From the NCBI GenBank assembly GCA_011037195.1, contig JAAEAF010001579.1, positions 90,461 through 154,460 of the forward strand: DNA of 64,000 bases, written 5' to 3'. Origin of the DNA: Triatoma infestans (lineage: Eukaryota > Arthropoda > Insecta > Hemiptera > Reduviidae). The notes beneath the pieces are model-generated. The model saw nothing but the letters and a program-made list of their open reading frames with translations, ran no database searches and had not been told where the DNA came from. Every line of letters starts with the position of its first letter. Positions within the stretch are counted from its first letter, which is position 1. Positions 10,707 through 21,076 of this stretch are shown one piece after another. The translations under genes were made by a program, and so were the position numbers.

Positions 10707-10747
10707 GCTCCTGACGAAGGACACAAATGGTACCCGAAACGTAGAGC
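10707..10747 (+). ncRNA. Hammerhead-ribozyme-like core, type 2 right arm
   Basis: GCTC, CTGACGA, A, a GG...CC helix II with mismatches, GAAACGTA, GAGC. Helix I GCTC/GAGC pairs perfectly, the CTGANGA and GAAA boxes are intact, and ACGT gives a palindromic helix III as in type 1. Confidence 0.55.
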
Positions 10748-10935
10748 AACAAAGAATTCTTTTTTTTAAAAAACTCCTCTGGCCATTGCCGTACAAACAT
10801 CTCATTGTAATTTGAAGGGCTGACGATTTGAATACCATTTTAAATGTTTTTGGTGTTCGTTACAACCGCTGTATTCAATGTTGTCAATTGGATTTTGAGG
10901 TTCGATCATACAAAAAAAAAACGCTTTTTAAATTT

Positions 10936-10978
10936 CTACCGACATTTCTGCAAATTGATTGCCTTCTTCAGGGTCTGT
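10936..10978 (-). ncRNA. Possible decayed hammerhead-like core
   Basis: Minus strand: GACC, CTGAAGA, A, 'ggcaatcaatttgca' with a GCAA/TTGC stem, GAAATGTC, GGTAG. ACC/GGT can form helix I. The helix III sequence ATGT is no longer palindromic. A single arm, weaker than the other examples. Confidence 0.35.
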
Positions 10979-10989
10979 ACAAAGGTTTT

Positions 10990-11510
10990 AATACAAATCA
11001 ATAAAAAATAGAAACAACATAAAATATGAACTTAAAATAAATATTTTCAGAATAAAATTTTTTTTAAAATAAACTAAATAAAAAGTATGATATGTATAGC
11101 ACATTTAAATTTATTTTAAACTATTGTTGTAGAACAGATCAATATTAAACTAAATCACTACTATTAAATAATCTAAATCACTACTATTAAAAAATATGTG
11201 GCATATATAAGAGTAAAGTATGGAAATAACTTAGGAAATGTACTTACAAAAATTTTCAGTTAGAATTCCAGTAGTAATTAATCTAGTTTAACCTGTGACA
11301 TACCATCACCAAGTGTTACGGACATTGGATGGGTCAAGGTTTATAAAGGGCTAGGAGAGCGGGTGGGAAAACCGTGTCTTCCAAGGGAAATTCCAGGAGA
11401 TTGTTATAACTGAGGGATAGGTTTTTGGTGTCTGTTCTAAAATTAATAGATAATTTATCTTTTTTAATATGAATCATTTACAATATATTTCTTTTTTTAT
11501 TATTATTGTT
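10990..11510. other. Unassigned AT-rich stretch
   Basis: No coding, tRNA-like or terminal-repeat signal is visible. Confidence 0.5.
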
Positions 11511-11511
11511 G

Positions 11512-11632
11512 ATAGTGTTCTTTTGTTACAGAAAACACTGCCTCTCATTTGGCAGTGGAGCTGTAGATTCTCCTAGGAAGAGAAAATCTAGAATTCTTTT
11601 GCTGGACTCGAACCCGGGACTTCCGCGTAGTT
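11512..11632 (-). repeat. SINE head fragment
   Basis: Minus-strand copy of the tRNA-derived SINE: 'gaacccggg' B box region, 'ctcctaggaagagaaaatctag' and a diverged hairpin 'aacactgcctctcatttggcagtg'. Truncated on both sides. Confidence 0.65.
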
Positions 11633-12305
11633 ATTATTATTATTATTATTTAATTCTTTACATTAATTACATTCTATACTGATAATGATATTAATTGAAT
11701 TACAATCTTAATACTTAATTAAAAGAAAGGTAGAATAATAATTTATATATGCTGTTACAAATTTACAGACACTAATTAATGTTGTTAGTACATTTAATGG
11801 ACAAAATCGAACTTCACTAATAATAAAACAGCAGATTGTATATTACGTGAGAAGTTTGACAACATGTCATATAAAATTAGACAGGCAATTTAATTAGATT
11901 ATATATTGAAATAATCTAAATCATACACATCACTTGTGGAGATAACATCCAGATATTTAATGGAATAATCAATCTTTCGTGTATATATATATATATATAT
12001 ACATAATATGAAACATTACAAATTTATGTTATCAAAAATTAATATCTAAACGGTTTGAAAATTATTATTATTATTATTAAATTATATCACTATTATCATC
12101 ATCATCATCCATAATGCTTTACATAACTGCTTGAGTTTGTAACACCTCACTAACAAACTCACATATTTATAATAACAGTGATTTTATTTTATATATAAAA
12201 TATAATATGTAATTTATAATATATGTAATATGGAATTTATATGGAATATGTTATTTATAATATACTACTGTTAATCTAATAATAGTAATAATAATAATAA
12301 TAATA
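11633..12305. other. AT-rich stretch with short microsatellites
   Basis: (TTA)n at 11628-11650, (TA)n at about 11982-12001, ATT/ATC runs at 12061-12115, and (AAT)n at 12280-12305 immediately preceding the SINE. No gene-like feature. Confidence 0.6.
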
Positions 12306-12486
12306 GAGGGAGGGGAATAGCTAAGTGGTTAGCGTACTGGACTGCCACGCGGAGGACCCGGGTTCGAATCCAGGTGTGCTACCCTTAGATTTTTTTCTTC
12401 CTAGGGAGCCTCTACAGCTCACTGTCCGGTGATGGACAGTGTTGTCTGTAACGAGAGAACACTGTCCGGAGGCCGGCTGACCAATA
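12306..12486 (+). repeat. tRNA-derived SINE, 3'-truncated
   Basis: A box 'tagctaagtggttagcg', B box 'ggttcgaatcc', body hairpin CACTGTCCGGTGATGGACAG and 'aacactgtccggaggccgg'. The expected 'gcgcctta' plus poly(A) end is missing, replaced at about 12487 by the hammerhead-type element that follows. Confidence 0.85.
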
Positions 12487-13265
12487 ATGACATACACACA
12501 TAGTTATGTAACCTTATAACGCACATACATAAACAAACCAATTTGCTCTAACGATAGATGAAAATCCGAAACCGGCGAGACCGCCGAACATATTATTTTT
12601 GAGTGCATCTGTTATGAGGATCTCAGGGCAAAATTATGGAGTGCAATAGGCTATCATGTTTGCATTGATAATGATACACTAACCCTGTTGCTGGAAAATA
12701 TTAGTGCATACGATGCCTTTAAACAGTTTGCAGAAGAGGCTCTAAGACGCGGTACACTGTGGGGTGATTTTCGAGGGTAGGCGGAGTGAAAGTGGGAATA
12801 TTAGTAATTTATTGGATGACTGTGGATTGAATGACATAGATTGGGAAGTTGTCGAGTTTTTAGCGGGCCTCTCAGGAATATCGAGTACTGAGGGGTCAAT
12901 TAGGATAGGAATTTTGTCTGCATGCGTGAAGTATGAATGTATTTATTGTTTGAATGAGTATGAATGCGATGCAGTTTGTTAGGTTGTTAGCTTGTTCCGC
13001 AAAGGTAGCATAAATTCTTTATAATTTAGGAAAGGTACTTTGTTGTGCCCTTCCCTCATATATTCTTGCTTGGGAATTATTCTTGTTTCGGGATCATTGG
13101 GGATGAAGTGTAATCATTGGGCTGTTATGAGCGAGAGCTCGGGAACGGCCCATACGGTGTGCGCGTAAAAAAAAAAATCCGAAACCGGTCAAAAATATAA
13201 GAAATATGCATGCTTAAGATGGATAAAATAACACATATTATCCCAGCATTGCGGACTCGTTTCTC
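12487..13265 (+). mobile_element. Type 3 PLE-like unit split by a LINE
   Basis: Outer parts 12487-12575 ('ccttataacgcacatacat...gctctaacgatagatg') and 13177-13265 ('atccgaaaccggtc...atgcatgct...ggataaaataac...gcattgcgga') together match the unit at 56100-56290. The intervening 12576-13176 is a 5'-truncated LINE. The core is CTAACGA-T-AGATGAAAATCC-GAAA-CCGG, a decayed hammerhead with the same ACCGGT helix III as type 1. Confidence 0.65.
12576..13176 (+). mobile_element. 5'-truncated LINE 3' end with poly(A) and target duplication
   Basis: Begins in coding sequence (ETAEHIIFECICYEDLRAK, a C-terminal LINE zinc-finger-like tail), reaches a stop after 'GTLWGDFRG', then a ~400-bp 3' UTR with 'gggaacggcccatacggtg' and poly(A) at 13167-13176. 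ATCCGAAACCGG is duplicated on both sides (12564-12575 and 13177-13188), the signature of target-primed reverse transcription. It resembles the 3' end of the LINE at 33-34 kb (shared 'cgcgaaagcccagggaccgccc'-like terminus). Confidence 0.85.
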
Positions 13266-13473
13266 GTAATATTCAACAATTATAATGTTATAAGCCCAAA
13301 ATTAACAGACATTGCAATAACTCTCCGTCAAACCGGATTTTGACTAAAACATGACAAATTGCAATGGTGATACCTAAATGGAATATCAAAGTTTAGCTTC
13401 AAGGAAATTTTTTGTTCATTTCCTTTATTACGTCACATCACTGACACCACACATACACTATTCGGCACACATT

Positions 13474-13860
13474 TTTACATTTTCTTATTCCTAGTCGATT
13501 GTGCCCGGTTTTCGAAATCGAGTTTTCACCGGAAATACATTTTTTGGGGTTTTCAAAATTATGAAAAAAAGTGTATGTGTGTGTGTGTGTGTGTATCTCA
13601 AAAATAAAAAATCGCAGGAAGTACAAAGTTGGTATTCCGTCACTATTACCGTGCATCAGACATAAAAGATTTCGGACAAAATTCATCAACCGGAAATGCA
13701 TCAATTATTTTAATGGTTTTATAAGTTTTTCGTGATTTTTCTCGAAAGATGTTCTAATGTTTTTCATTAAACTTCGTATACTATATATGCTCTTTTTATT
13801 TGAAACATTTTTCTGAAAAAATTGTTTTTTAGAGGGATCTTGGTCAGTTAGTTTAAATTT
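13474..13860 (+). repeat. Old repeat A relative
   Basis: Blocks 'ttcttattcctagtcgattgtg', 'cgagttttcaccggaaatac', (GT)n at 13570-13593, 'ctcaaaaataaaaaatcgcag' and 'catcaaccggaaatgc' in canonical order with reduced identity. The 88-residue minus ORF is a shadow. Confidence 0.65.
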
Positions 13861-13911
13861 ATATTTACCTAAGCTTTCTTAGTTTTTATCAATCATACAG
13901 TACTCCATATA

Positions 13912-14846
13912 CGAGGCATGCCCAGTAAGTAAGTGTACTGAATTTTTGTTGGTTACAAAAATTTTTATTTGAACAAAAAAATTACCTGTTTACATTAGTA
14001 CATATGCAAGCTATTTTTCGACATAGTCACCATTTTCCTCTCAATCCAGGTGGTGAACCGGGGTATTAATTTTTTGATGCCTTCCTCGAAGTAGTTTCCC
14101 GCCAACCACTTCGTCCACTTACTTCTCCATCTCCCCCTTCACGTCCTCGTCGGTTGAAAACCTTTTTCCACTCATGTGCAGCTTCAAGGTGCTAGGTCAG
14201 GGGAATGCGCGGAATGCACGAGGAGCCAAGCAGTTCTTTCGTGGCATTGGCCGTGTGTACTCTGGCATTCGCGTGCAGCAGGCAGACTCCCTTTGTCAGC
14301 ATGCCTCTCTCCTTTTGTTCTGAATCGTCCTCCGCAATTTTTTTTTTTAGGGTCTCACAGTATCTTACAGAGTTGATGGGTCTCCCCTTGAGGCATATAT
14401 TCAATTAAAATTATGCCTTGACAGTCCCAAAACACGAATGCCATGATTTTCTTGGCTGAAATTATGGTTTTGAACCTTAACTTCAGCCAAGCGGAGGGTG
14501 AAGAAGTGTGACGCCACTATTGAGACTGCCTTTTGGTTTCAGGTGTGTAGTATGCAACCCAAGTTTCATCTCCAGTAATGATAGGGCTGAGAAATTCATC
14601 TCCATGGAAATTGTAGCGTCTCAAAAACTCTTGCCCGGCCTCCACTCTATTCAATTTGGCGGGAGATTGGATTGACATTTTTCACGAAACGAATGGTCGC
14701 GTCAACAGTTCTCAACGTACTGACATCGAACCGGTCTCGTTGCGGAGGGAAAGAATCAGGCTTCACGACAGTGTAGCCAACATGTCGAAAACAAAATCCC
14801 TCCGGCCGTGAGAGCCGCAGTACACTTACTTACTGGACATGCCTCG
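13912..14846 (-). mobile_element. Mariner-like element, lineage 2, deleted
   Basis: 935 bp with terminal inverted repeats CGAGGCATG(C/T)CCAGTAAGTA at both ends, each flanked by TA (13910-13911, 14847-14848). The minus strand encodes a broken mariner transposase (see next entry). The size and the absence of the N-terminal helix-turn-helix indicate internal loss. Confidence 0.9.
14030..14700 (-). pseudogene. Mariner transposase remnant (lineage 2)
   Basis: Readable pieces in order on the minus strand: EFLSPIITGDETWVAYY with the first catalytic Asp, KIMAFVFWDCQGIILIEY, then after a frameshift KGRPINSVRYCETLKKK and GVCLLHANARVHTANATKELL. The second catalytic Asp of the family motif HDNA is Ala here. 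The C-terminal SPDLAPSD motif is scrambled and GDYVEK is visible near the end. The protein cannot be active. Confidence 0.85.
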
Positions 14847-15240
14847 TATAAGACCGCTCAAGTATATAAGTACAGAAAAATAATTACAGAAAAATTCTTG
14901 ATTAAATTGTATTAATTAGAATAAATAAAGAAGTATCGAGTGTTTCACATCAGATTTTTTTTTTTTTCTTTCTTTGTATTCAGAGCTCCTCTTCAAAATT
15001 GTATTTCCGCTAACCAAGATTTCAAATACATTCATTTACAATATTGTCTAAAAACAGGAATGTAGGAAGTAAATGGTTGCAAATAAAATGAAATAATTTG
15101 TTCACAAATATCATATTGTTGAATAATTGTTTTAAAACTTTTATGTAAACAAATTCTACTGCCAAGAAATATTTAAACTCCAGAAAAAATAAATAAATAG
15201 AAATAAAAACTGGATCGATATTACAGTAGCTAAAAGAAAA
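14847..15240. other. Unassigned, with a repeat A end fragment
   Basis: 'tcgagtgtttcacatcagat' plus a T run at 14938-14968 is an isolated repeat A right end. The rest is AT-rich without signal. Confidence 0.55.
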
Positions 15241-15378
15241 AAAATCTGGTGTGAAACACTCGCACAACTTTCTCTTACTCCAGTTCTCCAAATTATAATT
15301 GACAGCTTTTATAGTTTGTGTATCAACTTTAATGAGATTCGTCGAAAACTGAAAACACTGTTCAGTAAAAGCGCACTT

Positions 15379-15516
15379 GTGTGTCACACTGTCTGAAAAA
15401 CGCATCCTGAAGATGGGCGAACGCCCGAAACCGGTCGATGACCACAAAATGAAGCAGGCTACCACGGAAAATGTCTCTGATGCTTTCCAGCTCTGCGGAA
15501 CCAACCACCACAACAA
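15379..15516 (-). mobile_element. PLE-like element, type 1 copy 3, single arm
   Basis: Only the right arm and its extension ('gctttccagctctgcggaacc...caacaa') are present. No clear target duplication is seen, so a deletion took the left arm together with flanking repeat A sequence. Confidence 0.7.
15402..15443 (+). ncRNA. Hammerhead-ribozyme-like core
   Basis: Same sequence as at 6716-6757: CATC/GATG helix I, CTGAAGA, GGGC/GCCC helix II, GAAA and palindromic ACCGGT. Confidence 0.6.
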
Positions 15517-16267
15517 ATATGGTAGCACTTTAGAGAAAAATATAACCCCACCCCTCTCCTAAAAGTGCCCTTAAATAAATTTTTCCAGAGAAATGTTTCA
15601 AATAAAAATTGTAGATCATTGCATGTTTAGTTTAAATGTCAAGTTTCAAGAAAATCGTCGGAGCCATTTTTGAGAAAATTGCGAAAAAGGGAAAAAATCA
15701 TTCAGTAAAGTGGTAAAGTAAACGCACTTCCGGTTATCCGATTTTTTCAAACTCGGAATTTCAGCAACATATTTAATTTTAATCAACATTATTTAGATGA
15801 CAGAATTATCTAATAAACTGAAATAGCACTTTAGATGAAAACCCCTCCCCCAAAAGTGTCCTTAAATGAATTTTCCTGGAGAAATGTTTCAAATAAAAGT
15901 TGTAGCTCTTTGTATGTGTGGTTGATGTTTCGAGTTTAAAGAAAATCGTCGGAGCCATTTTTGAGAAATCGCAAAAAAGTAAAAAATCTAACTAGTAAAG
16001 TAGTACTTCCGGTTGAGGAATTTTGACAGATAACGGCCCGTCAGATTCCATGGTGGCCCCTAAACGGAATATCAAATTCAACATTCTACGATTTTCGTTT
16101 TTGAAGCTATGGCTGTTCACATACATACATACACACCAGAGACCATTTCTAAAAAACACTTTGTTGGACTCAGGGTGGACCTCAAAACGGATATTTCCGG
16201 TGAAAACTGAATATCGAAAATTTGACACGATTACAATACTTCCTCTTACTAGAAGTAAGAGAAAGTA

Positions 16268-16727
16268 AAAAAACGACAAAATAGCTATAACCAGCCCACC
16301 TCATTTATTCCAAATCAAACCTCTTCAAAACGCTATCCATGTAGTGTGGGGGAAAAAAAAAAATTGTATAAAATAAAACACTCGGTAGCAATGATTGCAT
16401 CATTTTTAATTTTTAATTTTTAATTTTTTTTTTTAACAAAAATAAAATCTATGTACGTTAAGTTAAAACAAGGAAAAAAGTGAGGAAACAGGTTGGCAAA
16501 CAGTTCGCTCTAGTAATCAAAGAAATTCATTAAAAGAAGAGAAACATTAATAGAGGTGAAAATATATATATATATATAAAAGGGGCAATTAAATAAACCA
16601 AACGGATGTAAAGTTATTTCCCCATGTTTATACTGGCACAAAGTAAGAAAACCAAATATTATATTTTTTTCTAATAATGTTAATACTTCTGGAGAAATAC
16701 CCGGGGGGCCTTTGCCCTAAATATATA
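16268..16727. other. Unassigned AT-rich stretch
   Basis: Holds T/A runs and an AT tract at 16560-16580. No other signal. Confidence 0.5.
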
Positions 16728-16990
16728 TATATTTATTTATTTATTTATTTATTTCTATCACTACTCACATCTTCAAATCTTAGTTAATCTAAGCCACTAT
16801 CTTTAGCAGGTCCGGCCGGGGCTTAGAATAGGCCAGGATTTCGTAAATGGTGACTAAAGGACTTTCCTTCATGTGGCATCACGCCTATTCCCCCACGCAG
16901 TTCGAGTAAACCTTCGAGTGACCCACAAATTTCGCACATAGCGGAAGGGGTTCTATTCAATTCCCTGGATTGTGGATTTCTGATTTCAAA
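16728..16990 (-). pseudogene. Possible LINE 3' end with (AAATA)n tail
   Basis: The minus strand reads short pieces such as PLPLCAKFVGHSKVYSNC and ESPLVTIYEILAYSKPRPD, then stops shortly before a run of AAATA units (16728-16757). The pattern of Cys-rich tail, stop, short UTR and A-rich repeat is LINE-like, but the protein is too decayed for a family name. Confidence 0.4.
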
Positions 16991-17199
16991 AACATTTTTC
17001 CAAATAATTAGATTTTACTGCTTGAGAGCTGAGATCAGGTTGAATGTTTTAGTTCAGGTTCTCCCATCTATATACATATAATATTGAAGTCAAATAAATT
17101 TAGTAATAATTCCGAGTTTGAAGGAATTATGTCAACTAGGCAAAGCGTATTGCTGAAAGAGAAAGTCATATAAGTGTTTCACAAAGAGATTATCAGAGG

Positions 17200-18418
17200 A
17201 GAAATTACATTAGCCTCACCAGATGTTCTTCAACTTGCATGGGCATCGCCACTGCTTCTGAAAGTATTCCGGATAAGTTGGAAAGGCAACAGATTAATAT
17301 CTTAAGAATGATGTGGGTCTAAGCCTACATCAATTTCGGCAACGTGAAGGTTGAACCTTTGACAATTCAACGAGACTTTGTATGAACGCGTCTTACCAAT
17401 TAAGGTAGACAATTGGAAACTTTATGTTGAGTACACACAGAGGCTGAAAACCCAGAAGTCAGTCATAATGATGGCCAAGGAAATCATGGAGAAATTACAG
17501 CTTCCTCAACCACCAGATCGAGAGCAATTTGTTGTGGAGGATTGTCTACTCCGGCTGCAGTCTAGCGTTTAATTAGTCAGACAAGTTCAGAAAGGTGTGA
17601 AGCCCGAATACGAGCTGAGGTCTATCTCCTTGGAACCTATAAGTTCCTGATATCCTTGTTCGGACTGGTTTCATGTTTATACTGATGGCTCAGCCCAGGA
17701 TGCTAGGTATAACGGAGGCGCCGGAGTCTATTCGGAAGCTTTCCAGTAGGCGTCTGTGGTGGGAAAAATGGTCTCAAACTTTGATGACGAGCTAACAGCA
17801 ATGCTTTCAGAAATACTTTGCAGTGACCCACGGGCCTTGGCAGCATATCGTCATTTTTGTAGATTCCCGAGCGGCGCTATTGGACGTGCCGGCACAGGAA
17901 GTTCAGATGCTTGTATCGTGACACAGTGCAAAGTAGCTATAGACAGTTTTCTTGAAATGTTTACCGCCACATATTCGGGAATGACGAGGCTGACCGGTTG
18001 GCAAAGAAAGGAGCAGAGATGGTTCATGCCAGCTTTAAACGGACAGCCGCTTCCAAGTTTCAAATACAAGCGGTGAACACCAACGGATCTAGTGCGGAGG
18101 TAAAGTAATGACACGCACTTGTCGAACCAAGAGGACGCATTTCTCACGATTTCCCGAGAAAAGTTGGATTCGCTTGCTTCCGCATGCTAACTGGGCACGA
18201 CTATTTACAGGATCATCTCCATCGAATAGGAGTGGTGACAGATACATCCTGCGTCTTGTGCGGAGTGGAACTATGCTATCGCAGCACCTTGACGTATGTC
18301 CTCGTTTAGCGGCCGTGAGGAATAATTTTATTAATATCGGACCAATGGAGAGATTGGTATTGTATTGGGAAGTCCGACGTCGAATGACTGAACAGCCTCG
18401 ACCAATAATAGTATAGTT
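17200..18418 (+). pseudogene. LINE remnant: linker, RNase H domain and C-terminal tail
   Basis: Pieces in three frames, in order: LYERVLPIKVDNWKLYVEYTQRLKTQ (linker typical of this lineage, 17375-17460); WFHVYTDGSAQ with the first RNase H Asp (about 17670-17700); DDELTAMLSEIL; FVDSRAALLDVPAQEV (17850-17900); FGNDEADRLAKKGAEMVHA (about 17970-18035); LTGHDYLQDHLHRIG (18187-18230) with a Cys pair; and YWEVRRRMTEQ before the stop at 18414. The order is that of RNase H-bearing LINEs common in arthropods. Multiple frameshifts and stops are present. Confidence 0.85.
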
Positions 18419-19100
18419 AAAAAAATAAAAATATTTTTTATTTTAAATAGAAAACATTCATAAAATCGATTTAAAATCATAAATAAATAACACAAAAAAA
18501 CAATTTAAAATATCGAATAACTTAGAAAAGGACAAATTGTAAAATATGACCTCCCCCCTCCTTGAAGTTGAAATAAACACACAGGTGGTAAACAAAACGT
18601 TGAACAGATGACGCTCGAATAGAAATTTTATTTAACCTGACACAAAGTTCAATATGTCTCCTGTTGGTAAAGTTACATTGTATAAAAGAAATATAGAAGG
18701 ATATATTTGTGTTTGTGTGTGTAAAAAGGAAGATGCTGATCAAGAGAAGCATCTGTTTCATTGTGGCAAACCAAACAAAGTTCTTTTATAACCTTAGATT
18801 ATTATAACCATTTCCTTTTTGCGATTGTCCTTTACAAGAAAAGAAATGGAGCACAGCACTGAGCCAAGAGCCAATGCATCACACATGTCATATTTCCATT
18901 TCATTCTTTATCTTTTATATCTTTATTACACCGTTTATTATCTAATTTAATATTATTAAGTGATGTGGAAATTCCCTCTTTAATTTTCTTATAACTAATG
19001 GTATCATATTACTGTAGAGTTTCTATAATGCGAATATTGTTCTGAAAAAATGAAAAAAACGTAATCACTTAACTCAATTTCAAAAATTTAAATTCGATCT
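18419..19100. other. Unassigned AT-rich stretch
   Basis: No gene, tRNA-like head or terminal repeat is recognisable. Confidence 0.5.
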
Positions 19101-19760
19101 ATTTGCCCACAGCACCCGAGCAGATGTCCCAAATGAACATCCGTTTTACAGAACCTCTATCAGGTTAAAATCCCTGAGGAATCCTAATAACCTGACAGGC
19201 TCTAGAGAGGGTATATCTCCCTCCTCCACGTGGTAGCTACATAGGTTCTTGAATCTTCTCTGAGGGGCAGCCTCGCAGTCTGTTTGGAGATGTAATGGAG
19301 TTGCCTCCAACTCCCCACAGAATCTGCAAGTGGCAGATCTATCCTGCTGACACTTTCCAAACCCAGATTCGTCAGGTGTCCTCTAAGTCGGCAATGCCCC
19401 GTGAGGAAACTCGTAAGAACGCGGAATTTGTTCAATTTACTCAAACCGATGCAGGCCTCCGATCTCCGTTGGTTATAATTTCCCACGCAGATCTTGGCCT
19501 CCTCCTTCCTAAGTTCTTCCAAGATAAACTGGTCGCTGACCCCGCAAAAAGGTTCCGGCCCTAGAAGCGGGTACGCGGCACCTATCTTCGCCAGGGCGTC
19601 GGCCATCTCATTCCCTTCAATGCCAACATGCCCAGTCACCTTAATACGATACCAGTAGCAACATTCTAATAATTTAAACAACCCACGCTCTGATAATGTA
19701 ATGGTATCAAAAGCTGATGGCTTAAAGAAGTTACAGAAACAACTTAACCAAATTAACAAA
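19101..19760 (-). pseudogene. RNase H-type LINE remnant
   Basis: A 185-residue minus-strand ORF contains VTGHVGIEGNEMADALAKIG, the catalytic His/Asp end of a retrotransposon RNase H (V.GH.GI.GNE.AD.LA), then GPEPFCGVS and the tail FLTGHCRLRGHLTNLGL. The final zinc-finger-like segment is out of frame (SRIDLPLADSVGSW). The N-terminal RNase H motifs and the RT are absent. Same lineage as 4440-4800 and 54842-55290. Confidence 0.85.
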
Positions 19761-20465
19761 TCTCATGATTAACATTGAAACGTTCACCAATCTAATCCAC
19801 GTTTAGAACAACTAGCCCCATCACTCAACTCACATCGTTTCTTAACTCGCACATAACCCGTCTACATAATCTTCTCTGCTCATACAGTATTATTCAAATA
19901 TAAATTACAAGTACAGTTGTGTCTTCATGTTCATCATTCAACAACTTTTATTCCTGCCTATTACAATTATTAATGGCAGATATAATAAAGAACGTTTTCT
20001 TTTACTTTGTTAGTCACTTGCTGAATGATGTCTTTCTCTCAATCAAGATTTAATTCACGAAACGTGTCAGATTCATCAACTTCTACATATTTCCCCATGA
20101 AATTTATTGCCAATAAATTAGTTGCATCTATTCACAAGGAATTTCTCTTAATATTAATTAATGTCATTTATAAGGTAATAGACAAGGCTATTGTTTGGAA
20201 TATGGACTAACAGCAACATCCTCATGCTATACGTCTTTTTTAAAGATCTCATCAATAGCTGGTAACTCCCATCCAACATGGGCGAGACGACGCACTGTTT
20301 TCAATATATTTGGGTAAATACAAAAAAAAAAAAAATGTAACGGAACTAAACCATGTTTTTAGTGTCCCTATTTACGTAAACGCAAAATTAGGGTCGGAGC
20401 TTCACATGTTTTATTTTATGCTAATTAGTCGAAACACACATACACACGCGCGCGCACTATATATT
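19761..20465. other. Unassigned AT-rich stretch
   Basis: No recognisable feature. The short ORFs are low-complexity. Confidence 0.5.
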
Positions 20466-21076
20466 TTGTGTGGGGTAAAGTTAGGAAAGATGACGCAGAA
20501 TTTTAAAGTTATGCCCTGTATCAGAATATAGGAGATATATTAAAGAGGTAATGCTTATAAAACATATATATCAACTACTATTATCTGCAAAAAAATGTTA
20601 TTTTTCAAAATAAAGACATTTTCGTTTATTCTAGAAACAAAATACAAATACACTACATTTGGCCGTCTCTCCTACTACGGTAGGATAGATGACGCACCAT
20701 AGGTAGGAGACCTCCTCCTCTGTGAAGGTAACATGGCTGATCGATATGACACTTGGTAAATACTATATCTACGAGTCCAACTTTAACAACAGCTGGAAAT
20801 CTTTCATTTCAATTGCAATTAATATAGTATATAAACAAATAAAAATATTTACTAAGCTTTACGAAAATTCACGTTATGAAAACACGCTGATGCGAATAAA
20901 TGTTCCTAGAACACAGAAGAACACACAAAATAACACACAAGGAATTTTGCAAATATGTTCGCTTCTGATCTCTCTACTTCTCGACTAACTTCCATGACGC
21001 CACGTGATGGCAAACAAGAGAAGTAAAGCCTGCATCTTCTCTCCTACCGCGTCATCTCTCCTAGCTTTACTCTATA
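20466..21076. mobile_element. Putative inverted-repeat element with repeated AGATGACGC motif
   Basis: The left end 'ggggtaaagttaggaaagat' plus 'gacgcag' is matched inverted by the right end 'ccgcgtcatctctcctagc' plus 'tttactc' (about 23 of 27 positions). The same motif recurs internally ('taggatagatgacgcacc', 20685-20704), inside a local palindrome with 'ctcctac...gtaggag'. No ORF of interest. It resembles a non-autonomous DNA transposon. The target duplication is unclear because both flanks are TATA-rich. Confidence 0.5.

Larger units (their letters stand above)
10487..10818. mobile_element. Long palindromic element with paired hammerhead-like cores (type 2)
   Basis: The left arm 'aatgagatgtttgtaaggca...' is repeated inverted at the right end ('...gtacaaacatctcatt'). 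The arms are about 150 bp and the centre is a run of 'tttcaat'/'tctcaa' units (10640-10685). Each arm has a hammerhead-like core although the sequence is unrelated to type 1. The plus and minus ORFs here are mirror images of the palindrome, not genes. Confidence 0.75.
15245..16267 (-). mobile_element. Repeat A copy with a truncated PLE arm inside
   Basis: Starts 'tctggtgtgaaacactcgcac' and ends 'cctcttactagaagtaagagaaagta'. A type 1 PLE single arm (15379-15516) replaces the end of the first core, with loss of the expected ACCGGTTT box. ACCGGAAGT boxes (minus sense) remain at about 15728 and 16008. Confidence 0.85.

Noticed and set aside
10591..10815. ORFs of 60-69 codons on both strands
   Set aside because: Mirror-image readings of the 10.5-kb palindrome with FQSQ/LKLR repeats from its centre.
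15022..15528. 168-codon minus ORF
   Set aside because: It joins AT-rich sequence to repeat A and a PLE arm; no family motif, and the parts come from independent repeats.
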